54,043 bases of DNA, from positions 1-54,043 of the forward strand of contig CAJAES010000062.1 in NCBI GenBank assembly GCA_903938815.1, read 5' to 3'. Under the pieces are notes generated by a model that ran no database searches, was not told the DNA's origin, and saw only the letters and a program-made list of their open reading frames with translations. Numbering within the stretch: position 1 is the first letter of the stretch; every line of letters begins with the position of its first letter. The position numbers and the translations under genes were made by a program. The stretch is from an uncultured beta proteobacterium. Its GTDB lineage: Bacteria; Pseudomonadota; Gammaproteobacteria; Burkholderiales; Burkholderiaceae_C. Shown here piece by piece: positions 44,201-52,601 of this stretch.

Positions 44201-44997
44201 ACGCACCCTTCCGCCTGTCGCTGCTGCAGATGGCCTGCCTGGCCTGCCTGGCCGGCCCGGCCCTGGCCCAGCCCATCATTCCTAACCCGCTGGTGCGCCC
44301 GGTCACGGCGGCAGCTGCCGCCGCCAGTGCGGCATCAGTGCCGTTGCCGGCGGCGGCGCCGGCCCGTCGAGGCGAACGGCCCGGCAGCTCGCCGGACGAA
44401 GCCGGCCAGCCCGGCGAGCCGCCCAGCATCCCGTTGGCCATCCAGGAGCGCGTCTCGGGCCTGTATGTCGCGGCCATCGTCGGCAAGGCAGCGGTGCTGC
44501 GCAGCCAGATGGCCGTCGCCCAGGTCGTCTTCTCCAATGGCCCCGGCAGTGCGGGCGGCGGCGGCGCTGCCGCCAGCACCCAGGGCAGTGGCACCGGGTC
44601 AACGGCCCCACGCCCTGGGGGTGGTCCTGGTGAGTCTGCGGCGCGAGGCGTCTTCCGCGCAGCCTCCTATGTGGTGCGCAATGGCCAGGTCGTCGATTTC
44701 ATCGACCGCTACAAGGTCCTGGCCCGGGTGACGGCCGACACCGTGGTGCTCTACCTGCTACCGCCCGACACCGGCGACGAGCGCCATGCCAAGGTCGTGT
44801 TCCGCGGGTCCATCGACTCCGTGATCGCGTCGCCGCCGGTTCCCCTGGCATCGTCGCTCGAGGCGCCGGACGGCGGCCTGGACGGCAAGGCATGGCGCGC
44901 GCTGTCCGACGTGGCCACGAGGGGCTTCGGCGCGGGGTCCCGCACCGATGGTGCGGCGCAACCCGCCAGCCAGCGGCCCAGTGTCTCGGGCCGGTGA
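44197..44997 (+). CDS. periplasmic PilP-like pilus biogenesis protein
   Basis: This 266-residue exported protein has a Sec signal cleaved after ALA, before QP (about residue 25), then a long Ala/Pro/Gly linker. Its small conserved core (GLYVAAIVGKAAVLRSQMA) and later VVRNGQVVDFIDRYKVLARV resemble the PilP/GspC homology-region fold. That fold links inner-membrane components to the secretin. The C-terminus is disordered-looking. It overlaps the secretin gene by four bases and precedes the ATPase by 7 bp. Confidence 0.65.
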   Translation: MNAPFRLSLLQMACLACLAGPALAQPIIPNPLVRPVTAAAAAASAASVPLPAAAPARRGERPGSSPDEAGQPGEPPSIPLAIQERVSGLYVAAIVGKAAVLRSQMAVAQVVFSNGPGSAGGGGAAASTQGSGTGSTAPRPGGGPGESAARGVFRAASYVVRNGQVVDFIDRYKVLARVTADTVVLYLLPPDTGDERHAKVVFRGSIDSVIASPPVPLASSLEAPDGGLDGKAWRALSDVATRGFGAGSRTDGAAQPASQRPSVSGR

Positions 44998-45004
44998 TCT
45001 GAGC

Positions 45005-46750
45005 ATGGAACTCGTCTCCACACCGCCGGAAGCCGCCGTCGCCCCCACGGCGTCGGGCCGCCTCGTGCGCTACGGGGTCGACGACGCCGTCGTCCGCCAG
45101 GGCCACGTCACGCAGGCACAGTTCAACATCGCGCTGCGCAAGAAGAGCGCGCTGGTCGAACTCGGCCACAACGTGCATGTCTACGACCTGCTCGTTCGGG
45201 ACCGCTTCCTCAGCCGCGAACGCGCCGCCGAACTGCTGGGCCGCAGCGAGGCCGCCGACCTCGAAGGCTCCCGGGCGCTGTTGCCAGTGGGCTTGTGCGA
45301 GCGCTACCTGGTCGCGCCGGTGGCAGTCGAATCCGGGTCGCTGGCGCTGCTGTCCGCGCGACCGTTGACCGAGCGCGAAAAGGCCGCAATCGTGCGTGCC
45401 TGCGTCGTGCCCGTCGCCGGCCTGCGCATCACGGCCGCCGACCGTGCCGAGGTGCGGCAGGTGCTGCGCCGCATGAGCAAGCAATCCGCCGGCGTCGACA
45501 GCCTGCTCGAGGAAATGCGCTCCCGTGACGTCACCGGCTCGCTGCTCAGCAGCGTGGTCGAAGCCATCCTGACCGAAGCGCTGCGCGCCCGCGCCTCCGA
45601 CATCCACCTCGATTCCTGCGCCGACCCCGACTCCTGGATCAGCTACCGCATCGACGGGCAGCTGCAGCAGCGCCACCAGCTGCCCGAGCGCGTCATGACG
45701 GCCATCTTCACCCGGCTCAAGACGGAGACCGGCATGGACGCCTCCGATGCCCGGCGGGCGCAGGACGGCCGCATGAGCATCGAGTTCAACGGCCGGCACA
45801 TCGACTTCCGCGTCGCAAGCCAGCCGCTGGCCCAGGGCGAGACCATCGCGCTGCGCGTGCTGGACCCCGAATCCCTGCCGGGCATCGACTCACTGTTCCC
45901 GGCCGACCCCGCCATGATCGAGCGGCTGCGCGCCGTGGCCAGCGTGCACGGCAAGACCGGCGGCCTGCTGCTGTTCTCCGGGCCCACCGGCTCCGGCAAG
46001 ACCACCACGCTGTACGCGGTGTCGCAGAGCTTCCCGCGCGACCGCATCAACGTCGTCACGGTGGAAGACCCGGTCGAGTACACGCTGCCCTTCGCCCGCC
46101 AGATCCAGATCAACCAGCTGCTCGACCAGCGCACCACGGACGTCGAGCGCTCCATCCTGCGCCAGGACCCGGACGTCATTGTCTTCGGCGAGATCCGCGA
46201 CGGCGACAGTGCGCGCGCTGCGCTCAAGTTCACCGAGAGCGGCCACCTGGTGCTGGCCACCATCCACGCCACCAGCGCGCTGCAGACCTTCGAGCGATTC
46301 GTGTCCTTCTTCGAGGACAGCGCCAAGCGCGAGGCGCTGTTCATCCTGGCCCACTCGCTGCGCCTGCTGTTCAGCCAGCGCCTGGCCCAGCGACTGTGCA
46401 GCTGCGCCCGGCCCGCCGGCCCGGAAGATGCCGAGGGCATCCGCACCACGCTCGACGGCACCGGCATCGACCTGCCCGAGGGCACACCGCTGCGCCTGCG
46501 CACGGGGTGTATCCGCTGCGACCACACCGGCATCTTCGGCCGCGTGCTGGCCTTCGAGGCTCTGGCCATGAGCTCCGACGAGGCCGCGCGCATGGATCTC
46601 GTCGCGCTCCTCGAGGAGTCGCAGGGCAACTTCGGCCGCATCACCACGCTGGCCGGCGTTCACTTCCAGCAGCGCCTGACATCGCTGGCAGACCTGCTCG
46701 CCGCCGGCGAGATCGACCCCCTCGGCGCGCGCCGCGTCCTGGGCCTCTGA
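45005..46750 (+). CDS. pilus assembly/type II secretion ATPase (GspE/PilQ-like)
   Basis: This 581-residue assembly ATPase has an N-terminal regulatory domain (about 1-170, MshEN-like), then ASDIHLDS, Walker A FSGPTGSGKTTTLY, an Asp box (VTVEDPVEY), Walker B DVIVFGEIRDGDSA and a His box (ATIHATSALQTFERF). It also has the zinc-binding tetracysteine (LCSCARP and TGCIRCD). It powers pilin polymerisation or secretion. It uses the PilB/GspE architecture rather than that of retraction ATPases. No second (PilT-like) ATPase is in the window, so retraction is not supported from here. Confidence 0.93.
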   Translation: MELVSTPPEAAVAPTASGRLVRYGVDDAVVRQGHVTQAQFNIALRKKSALVELGHNVHVYDLLVRDRFLSRERAAELLGRSEAADLEGSRALLPVGLCERYLVAPVAVESGSLALLSARPLTEREKAAIVRACVVPVAGLRITAADRAEVRQVLRRMSKQSAGVDSLLEEMRSRDVTGSLLSSVVEAILTEALRARASDIHLDSCADPDSWISYRIDGQLQQRHQLPERVMTAIFTRLKTETGMDASDARRAQDGRMSIEFNGRHIDFRVASQPLAQGETIALRVLDPESLPGIDSLFPADPAMIERLRAVASVHGKTGGLLLFSGPTGSGKTTTLYAVSQSFPRDRINVVTVEDPVEYTLPFARQIQINQLLDQRTTDVERSILRQDPDVIVFGEIRDGDSARAALKFTESGHLVLATIHATSALQTFERFVSFFEDSAKREALFILAHSLRLLFSQRLAQRLCSCARPAGPEDAEGIRTTLDGTGIDLPEGTPLRLRTGCIRCDHTGIFGRVLAFEALAMSSDEAARMDLVALLEESQGNFGRITTLAGVHFQQRLTSLADLLAAGEIDPLGARRVLGL

Positions 46751-46765
46751 GGCGGCGCGCAAGAC

Positions 46766-48013
46766 ATGCAGAACTACGTCGTCACCTACCTGCTGCCGCG
46801 CATCGAGCATGCCAATGCGGTCGAGGAGCGCGGCCAACCCGGCCTGTACCGCCATGAGGTGCTGGTCGCGGCCCGACGTGACACCGACGTCATCTCCGAC
46901 GTGCGCGCGCGGGGCGGCGTGCCGCTGTCCATCGCGGCCGTCAAGCCCAGGCGCGCGCCGCTGTGGCAGGGCCGCAACCGCTCGCACAAGGAGCGCCTGC
47001 TGCAGGCCATGGTGTTCAGCGTGCAGAGCGGCATGAGCGCCACCCGCGCCCTGCAGCGCGCCCTGGAAGCGGATGCCTCCAACGAGCTCGGCCCCACGCA
47101 GGACGCCCTGTCGGTGCTGCGTGCCGGCGGCGGCTTCGGCGACTCTGTGCGCGCGCTGTGCCTGTTCGATGAAAGCACGCTGGCCATCCTGGAGTCGGGC
47201 GAGCGCACCGGCCGCATGGGCGAATCCCTGCAGGCGGCGCTGGAGCACTTCCAGAAGCGCAGCGCGGGCAACAAGGCCATGGTCGGTGCCATCGGCTGGA
47301 CTTTCTTCGACCTGCTCTTCGCCGTCATCGCCATCATCGGCCTGCGCTTCCAGCTGCTGCCCAGCATCGCAGGCAAGGGCCCGGAAGGCGCCTCGACCGA
47401 AGCCATGCTGCACTTCACGCGCATGGTGAATCTGGCCTACTGGGTCAACGACACCCTCATCGCGCTGACGGTGGTGCTCATCATCCTCACCGTGGTGCTG
47501 GGCTGGGGCCACTTCAGCCCGAACGAGCCATTCCGCCTGCGCGTGGACCGCTTCCTGCGCCGGGTGCCCGCACTCGGGCAGGCCATCGAGCACAACGCCG
47601 TCAGCGCCAGCTTCACGGTGGCAGCCGCCATGCTCAAGGGCGGTGTGGGCTTCCTGGGTGCGTCCGACGTGGCCTCGCGCGCCAGCCGCTTCGAGCCGGT
47701 GCGGGCGTTCTGGGTGCAGGCCTTCGAGCGCGTCAACAACGGCTTCAGCGTCACGCGGGCCCTGCGCGCGCCCCTGCTCGACACCTCCGAAGCGCTGCTG
47801 GTCGGCGCGCACACCACGCAAAGGCAGCTCGCCCAGGTGCTGAGCAGCATCGCCGAGCAGCGCGACGCCCTGGCCATGCGCGCATCGAAGCAGTTTGGCG
47901 TCGTCGTCTTCTTCGCCTCGATGCTGTATTCGGGCGTGGCCGTGCTCTTCACGCTGTGGGTGGTCTACCTGCAGAACAGCCAAATGATGTCCAACCTCAA
48001 GGTGGTCGGTTAA
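46766..48013 (+). CDS. inner-membrane platform protein (GspF/PilR-like)
   Basis: This 415-residue polytopic protein consists of two GspF-type repeats, each with a cytoplasmic helical part and membrane segments (about residues 170-195, 225-250 and 370-395). Family motifs include SVQSGMSATRALQRAL and LAILESGERTGRMGESL in the first repeat and the LGQAIEHN to AAAMLKGGVGF part of the second. It anchors the ATPase and the growing pilin fibre. ATG 46766 lies 15 bp after the ATPase stop. Confidence 0.88.
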   Translation: MQNYVVTYLLPRIEHANAVEERGQPGLYRHEVLVAARRDTDVISDVRARGGVPLSIAAVKPRRAPLWQGRNRSHKERLLQAMVFSVQSGMSATRALQRALEADASNELGPTQDALSVLRAGGGFGDSVRALCLFDESTLAILESGERTGRMGESLQAALEHFQKRSAGNKAMVGAIGWTFFDLLFAVIAIIGLRFQLLPSIAGKGPEGASTEAMLHFTRMVNLAYWVNDTLIALTVVLIILTVVLGWGHFSPNEPFRLRVDRFLRRVPALGQAIEHNAVSASFTVAAAMLKGGVGFLGASDVASRASRFEPVRAFWVQAFERVNNGFSVTRALRAPLLDTSEALLVGAHTTQRQLAQVLSSIAEQRDALAMRASKQFGVVVFFASMLYSGVAVLFTLWVVYLQNSQMMSNLKVVG

Positions 48014-48022
48014 GGCCGCAAC

Positions 48023-49066
48023 ATGATCAGCAGCTCCAACTTCGAAGACGTCTTCGGGCAGATGGTGGCGGGTACGCTGCCGCTGGCTGCGGGCGACCCT
48101 CTCGCCGCTGTCGGCCTGGTGGTGCGCGACCTGCTCGGCACCGATGCCGTGCACGCCATCGTCGTGTCCGACCTACCCAACCGTCGCGTGCACTACTTCG
48201 CCGTGCCCTCCAGGGCGCTGCACTCCACCACCGACCTGTCATTGCCGCTCTCGGCCGCCTTGCCCGCGCACCCCGCGCATGAGGGTGACGGCTGCTACGT
48301 GATGCACCGCGCACCGGTGTCGGCGGCCGCCATCCTGCGCGGCGGCGAGCTCCGGCTCGTCGTCAACGAGGCCACGCTGGTGGAAGCCGTGGTGGCCGAA
48401 AGCGGCCTGCCGGCGTTCGACGTCACCGGCCTCGCGAACGGCTGGCGCCTGGTGTCGCGCCGCTCCGAGATCCAGCGCCTGGCCGACCGCAGCTCGGCTC
48501 TGGTAACGCGCTGGGCTGGCGGCACGGCGCTGGTGCTGGGCGTGGCGTACGCGGCCATGTCGGCCAGCGCGGCGTGGCTGTCGGCCGGCGCCGACGCCGC
48601 CGCCAGCCCGCTGCAGCACGAGGCCATGGTGCGCGAAGTACTCAACCGCGTGCAGCTCTCCTCGCCGCTCACCGAGCAGCTCGGGCGGCTGCAGGGCATC
48701 AGCTCCGTCGTCGTGCGGGCGGGCGGCTGGATCGACTCCTACCAGGTCGAGAAGGGCGCGGAGCACTACCGCGTGATCCTTCCCGAATGGGTCACGCGGG
48801 ACTACCTGGCCTCGCTGGACAACAACGTGCGGGCCGACCGCAAGGGTGACGGAACCATCGAGGTCATCAAGGGCCTTCCCAGCCGCGACGGCAAGCCTTC
48901 GACTGGCGCCGTGCCGGTGGCCGGGCCGCTGGTACCCGCCCCGACCGGCCCGGGCGCCCCACCGCAGGGCGCCCCTGCAGCCATGCCGGCCGATGCCGCC
49001 GCCATGGGCGGCCCCGGCGCCGAACCTGAACGCACCGCGATGCATCTGCCGGAGGCCACCCGATGA
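48023..49066 (+). CDS. bitopic membrane protein, GspL/PilO2-like component
   Basis: This 347-residue protein has an N-terminal cytoplasmic alpha/beta domain (residues 1-165), one membrane helix (about 170-195, GTALVLGVAYAAMSASAAWL), a periplasmic part and a Pro/Ala-rich tail. This topology and its position after the platform protein match the GspL/PilM-N fusion role in alignment complexes. Sequence similarity is weak. It overlaps the next gene, a GspM-like protein, by ATGA, and the GspL-GspM pair order supports the call. Confidence 0.6.
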   Translation: MISSSNFEDVFGQMVAGTLPLAAGDPLAAVGLVVRDLLGTDAVHAIVVSDLPNRRVHYFAVPSRALHSTTDLSLPLSAALPAHPAHEGDGCYVMHRAPVSAAAILRGGELRLVVNEATLVEAVVAESGLPAFDVTGLANGWRLVSRRSEIQRLADRSSALVTRWAGGTALVLGVAYAAMSASAAWLSAGADAAASPLQHEAMVREVLNRVQLSSPLTEQLGRLQGISSVVVRAGGWIDSYQVEKGAEHYRVILPEWVTRDYLASLDNNVRADRKGDGTIEVIKGLPSRDGKPSTGAVPVAGPLVPAPTGPGAPPQGAPAAMPADAAAMGGPGAEPERTAMHLPEATR

Positions 49067-49527
49067 GCCAGCGCCTCGACCGCATCCACCCCCTGCTCGG
49101 CCTCACGCGGCTGCGCCTGGTGGCCGTGGCCACCCTGATGGCCGCACTGGTGCTGGCCTGGCTGGTGGCACTGCAGGCCGGCAGGCTGGCCCAGCAGGTG
49201 CGCGAAGCCAACCGCCCGCCTGCCGAATCCCGGGCGTCGGTGGCGCGCCGCTACCTGGCGGAGCGCGACTACCAGCGCATCACCGCTGCATTGCAGCGCA
49301 ACAACCCTGGTGTCGAGTTCGAGATCGCCCGCGGCGGCGCGAACCTGCGCCTGTCCATCAAGGACGCTGCCCGCTTCGACGCCTGGATCTTCGCCCTCTA
49401 CGGCCTGCAGGGCTATGGCGGCAGCGTCGGCTGGGAAGCCGAGGCGCTGTGCCTTGGCAAGTGCGCCGACGGCACCGCCGCGCACGCCACCGTCAAGGCC
49501 TACACCCAGGAAATTCGCAAGAACTGA
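49063..49527 (+). CDS. bitopic membrane protein, GspM/PilO-like component
   Basis: This 154-residue protein has one N-terminal membrane helix (about residues 20-40) and a periplasmic ferredoxin-like domain (YQRITAALQRNNPGVEFEI, then LSIKDAARFDAWIFALYGLQ). Size and topology fit GspM/PilO, which pair with GspL/PilN. There is a C-x3-C motif near residue 130. Identification is by context and topology. Confidence 0.55.
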   Translation: MSQRLDRIHPLLGLTRLRLVAVATLMAALVLAWLVALQAGRLAQQVREANRPPAESRASVARRYLAERDYQRITAALQRNNPGVEFEIARGGANLRLSIKDAARFDAWIFALYGLQGYGGSVGWEAEALCLGKCADGTAAHATVKAYTQEIRKN

Positions 49528-49533
49528 ACCCCC

Positions 49534-50559
49534 ATGACCACCATCGCCACCCCCTATCCCGCCGTTCCCAGTCAGCCTGAGCGCGCTGGCGCGTCCGCCG
49601 GGGCCGCGCCGCCGGATGCCGGCGCCGATGCCTTCGCCCAGACGGTGCCGCCCGAGCAGGGCGCCGCGCCCGCCCCGGGGGCCGGCAGCATGCCGCCCAT
49701 GCGCAAGCTCGGCGCAGACGCCGCCGCGCGCAAGCCGCGGCGCCTGCGCCTCACGATGATCGTTCTCGCGGTCGCTGCCTTGGCCGCAGCAGGCGCTGCG
49801 GCAGCCTGGTACCTGCAGCGGCCGGCGATGCCCGCGATGCCCGCGCCCGCGGCCGGCGCCAGCAGCCCGGCTGGCGCTGCCGAGCGCAGCAAGGCCGTGG
49901 CCGCCACCATCGACGGCAAGCCCGTGATGGAAGTCGAACTCGCCGGCCTCATCAACAGCGGCGCCGACCGCGCCGTGGCGCTGGACCGCTACATCAACAA
50001 GGTGCTGGCCGCCGAAGCGGCCCGTGGCCGCTACGCCGACGACGCCCGCACCGCCGTGATGGCCGCCGAGCGCGAGATCCTGGCCAACCTGTACCTGCAG
50101 CGGCGCAACCAGGAGCTGCTCCAGGCCATCACCGACCCCCAGGTGGCTGACTTCTACAAGGCCAACGTCCGTGACGAGGACTACGCCGCCTTCAAGCTGC
50201 GCTACTACCTCACCCGAGACCAGGCCGACGCCGTCAACGTGAAGGGCCTGCTCGACAAGGCCGACAAGGGCGCGCAGGCCAAGCTGGCGCCGCTGGGCAA
50301 TGCTGCCGATGGCTACCTGCCGTTCCAGGGCCTCCCGTATGGGCTGGGGCAGGTGGTGCGCAACGCCAAGGTCGGCGATGTCATCGGCCCGGTGATGGTG
50401 CGCGACGGCCTGCTCGTGCTGAGCCTGGACGAAGTGCGCAAGGGCAGCAAGCCCGAGCTCGACAAGGTCAAGACCGAGATCCGCACTCTGCTGGCCGACC
50501 GCCAGCTGAGCGAAGAACTGCTGGCACTGCGCAAGAAGGCGCAGATCCAGCTGAACTGA
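49534..50559 (+). CDS. membrane-anchored parvulin/SurA-like peptidyl-prolyl isomerase
   Basis: This 341-residue protein has an N-terminal Ala/Pro-rich cytoplasmic segment, one membrane helix (about residues 73-93), then a SurA-N-like chaperone region (VAATIDGKPVMEVELAGL and EREILANLYLQRR). It ends with a PpiC-type C-terminal domain (PYGLGQVVRNAKVGDVIGPV). It would fold or guide exported subunits in the periplasm. An isomerase inside a pilus operon is unusual. Similar EpsD/PrsA-like chaperones are known from exopolysaccharide loci, but the neighbours here are all pilus genes. Confidence 0.75.
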   Translation: MTTIATPYPAVPSQPERAGASAGAAPPDAGADAFAQTVPPEQGAAPAPGAGSMPPMRKLGADAAARKPRRLRLTMIVLAVAALAAAGAAAAWYLQRPAMPAMPAPAAGASSPAGAAERSKAVAATIDGKPVMEVELAGLINSGADRAVALDRYINKVLAAEAARGRYADDARTAVMAAEREILANLYLQRRNQELLQAITDPQVADFYKANVRDEDYAAFKLRYYLTRDQADAVNVKGLLDKADKGAQAKLAPLGNAADGYLPFQGLPYGLGQVVRNAKVGDVIGPVMVRDGLLVLSLDEVRKGSKPELDKVKTEIRTLLADRQLSEELLALRKKAQIQLN

Positions 50560-50671
50560 GGGGGAGGGCTGGCGATGTGAAGCACACCCGACCCTGGCCC
50601 GCCCGGGAACCACCGAAAGGCCGGCAAGAGCCTGACGAGAAACCACAAACCACGACATTTCAGGAACTTCA

Positions 50672-51283
50672 ATGAAAAACCGCATCTCCCCAACCCGCCG
50701 TCAGGGCGGCTTCATCCAGGGCACCATCCTCTTTGCGCTGGCGATCCTGGGCATCATCATCGCGGCCTTCGCGGTGTCCAACACCGGTAGCAGTACCAAC
50801 ACCGACAGCGAGCGCGCACGCGTCAATGCCGGTGTGGTGATGAAGGCGGGCTCCGACATCCAGGACGCGGTCTCGCGTGCGCTGGCCGACCAGCACTTGG
50901 CTGGGGACATCACGCTGCTCGCCGGAACCACCACGGCCCTGCCGGTGCTCTACCTGTTCGACAACGACTATCGGTATGGTTCGGCACCTCGTCTGCCTGA
51001 GCAAGCGTTTGACGGCAGCGCATCCCAGCCGTTCGAGGAAGACGATGCCGACTCCATCGCTGGCGATGCCACTCTCAATGACCTTCTGATCAAGCTTCCT
51101 GGTTTGCGTGAAGATGTGTGCCGTCGCATCAACAATCTCGCGCTGGGTGGGCCTTTCGACGCGTCCGCGATCCCAGCGACAAGCATCGACGCAGCAGTGA
51201 CGGCAGGCCTCACGAGTGAAGGTTGCTACAACGATGCGACAGATGGCTTCACCTACTTTCGCGTCGTCGCCGTCGACATCTGA
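50672..51283 (+). CDS. type IV pilin-like protein (probable major pilin)
   Basis: This 203-residue protein starts MKNRISPTRRQGGFIQGTIL. A basic leader ends in Gly-Gly, and Phe then begins a hydrophobic helix (residues 14-36), as in class III signal peptides cleaved by prepilin peptidase. The usual Glu at mature position 5 is replaced by Thr. The C-terminal part has a likely disulfide pair (Cys in DVCRRINN and in EGCYND), as in type IVb pilins. AGGAA lies 6 bases before ATG 50672. GC content is lower at its 3' half. Its place after the assembly genes and its own 112-bp leader suggest the main subunit. Confidence 0.7.
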   Translation: MKNRISPTRRQGGFIQGTILFALAILGIIIAAFAVSNTGSSTNTDSERARVNAGVVMKAGSDIQDAVSRALADQHLAGDITLLAGTTTALPVLYLFDNDYRYGSAPRLPEQAFDGSASQPFEEDDADSIAGDATLNDLLIKLPGLREDVCRRINNLALGGPFDASAIPATSIDAAVTAGLTSEGCYNDATDGFTYFRVVAVDI

Positions 51284-51310
51284 CGCCTGACTTTCCGAGT
51301 CGAGCGGAGC

Positions 51311-51901
51311 ATGGGCCTGTACGGGCTGCCCAGAACCAGTAGCCGTCGCGGCGTCCGGCCCCGGACCGTGGCATGGCTGACCATCGTCGGCCTGCTCAGC
51401 ATCGCCGCCATCTTCTTCGGTGGCGATGCCGTTCGCTGGGTCTTCGGCCAGCGCGACGGCGGGCTGGCCACGCTGGTCGGGCGCGACCTGCTGTTCATCC
51501 GCGCACAGGTCGAGCGTTTCGTCGCTGACCGGGGCGCGGTGCAGGCGCTCACGCCAGCCGCGTTCGCGGACGTGCGCCCCGGCGCGGCCGGCGTGTTCGA
51601 CCGCCTGCGCACCGGTTCCGGGCCGCCGGTGCCGCCGCCGAAGGTCTTCGAGCCCGGCACCCGCGCGGCCCGGCCCTCTGCCCTGGAAGTCAACGACACC
51701 ACGGGCGGCCGCGGGCCGGACCGTGTCGTGGTGCTGCGCGGTGTGCGCGAGAGCGTGTGCCGTGAGTTCAATGCGCATTTGTCCAAACCCGTGAACCCCT
51801 TCGAAGTCGACCGCGCCGACCGCTACACCCGCGGCAAGGGTTGCATCTCCGACCCCGACACCGGCGAATTCGTCATCTTCGACGTGCTGTATTCGTCATG
51901 A
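51311..51901 (+). CDS. pilin-related protein, minor subunit
   Basis: This 196-residue protein has one N-terminal hydrophobic helix (about residues 20-38). Its C-terminal part echoes the preceding pilin: VRESVCREFN against LREDVCRRIN, and a later KGC followed by GEFVIFDVLY against EGC followed by GFTYFRVVAV. The two are therefore likely paralogues. No clear G-F cleavage site precedes its helix (basic PRTVAWLTIVG), so it may stay membrane-bound or be an atypical minor pilin. It overlaps the next gene by ATGA. Confidence 0.6.
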   Translation: MGLYGLPRTSSRRGVRPRTVAWLTIVGLLSIAAIFFGGDAVRWVFGQRDGGLATLVGRDLLFIRAQVERFVADRGAVQALTPAAFADVRPGAAGVFDRLRTGSGPPVPPPKVFEPGTRAARPSALEVNDTTGGRGPDRVVVLRGVRESVCREFNAHLSKPVNPFEVDRADRYTRGKGCISDPDTGEFVIFDVLYSS

Positions 51902-52515
51902 ACCGCCGTCACTCCACACGCACCGCCCCGGCCCGCAGCCGGGGCTTCGTGCTGGCCTACCTGCTGTTCACGCTGGCGCTGGCGGCCATCGTCACGGTTG
52001 GCCTGTCGCAGATCCGCAGCACCGACGTGCAGGCGCAGCAGGTGAGCCTGAGCGTCGACCGCCTGGTGCGGTCCATCGAGATCATTCGCGGCCAGGTCAT
52101 CCACTGCGCCGCGGCCTACCCCGCAGGGGCAACCGTCACCGTGCCGGGCCTCGGCACGATCACCACCCAATACCCCGTGCTGCCGGACGGCGACACCGGC
52201 TACAAGACCGGCACCGGCGACGCCAGCACCCTGCAATGCCCGGGCGCGCCTGCCGGCCAGAACCACCTCTGGTCGGGCCGCGACACCGTCTACTATCCCG
52301 AACCCGGCAGCGGGTTCGACCCCTGGCAGTACACCATTGTCGTCAGCAGCCCGCCGCTGACCGTGACGGAAATCAAGCTGACCCTGGCCAACGCGAGCGG
52401 TGGCACCGGCCTGGCCGCGCTGCGCCGCGTGGTGCAGCGCTTTCCAGGCGGAACCGTCAGCCTGGACGAGGCCACCGGCGTGCTGACCGTCGAACTGCTC
52501 ACGGCCGCGCCATGA
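51898..52515 (+). CDS. prepilin-like protein, minor subunit
   Basis: This 205-residue protein has a 15-residue basic leader ending in SRG, then FVLAYLLFTLALAAIVTVG. This is a plausible prepilin cleavage site (Gly-Phe) and helix, again without Glu5 (Tyr instead). A possible disulfide pair (HCAAAYP and LQCPGAP) and a C-terminal beta-rich part follow. It overlaps the upstream gene by ATGA and the 29-codon frame downstream by ATGA. It probably primes or tips the pilus together with the fibre protein. Confidence 0.65.
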   Translation: MNRRHSTRTAPARSRGFVLAYLLFTLALAAIVTVGLSQIRSTDVQAQQVSLSVDRLVRSIEIIRGQVIHCAAAYPAGATVTVPGLGTITTQYPVLPDGDTGYKTGTGDASTLQCPGAPAGQNHLWSGRDTVYYPEPGSGFDPWQYTIVVSSPPLTVTEIKLTLANASGGTGLAALRRVVQRFPGGTVSLDEATGVLTVELLTAAP

Positions 52516-52601
52516 GCCATGCGGCCTTGATCCTGAGCCTCGACCCGCACGCCCTGCCAAAGCCTTCTGCCGCCCCCGATCACCCGAGCACCGCATCATG
52601 A
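52512..52601 (+). CDS. 29-residue coupled ORF
   Basis: A 29-codon frame, MSHAALILSLDPHALPKPSA onward, starts in an ATGA overlap with the minor pilin stop and ends in an ATGA overlap with the fibre gene. It has no recognisable domain. It may be a real peptide, or simply a translational relay that carries ribosomes to the fibre gene. Confidence 0.3.
   Translation: MSHAALILSLDPHALPKPSAAPDHPSTAS

Noticed and set aside
45890..48154. 754-residue minus-strand open frame
   Set aside because: It lies antisense to the well-supported GspE and GspF genes and has shadow-frame composition.
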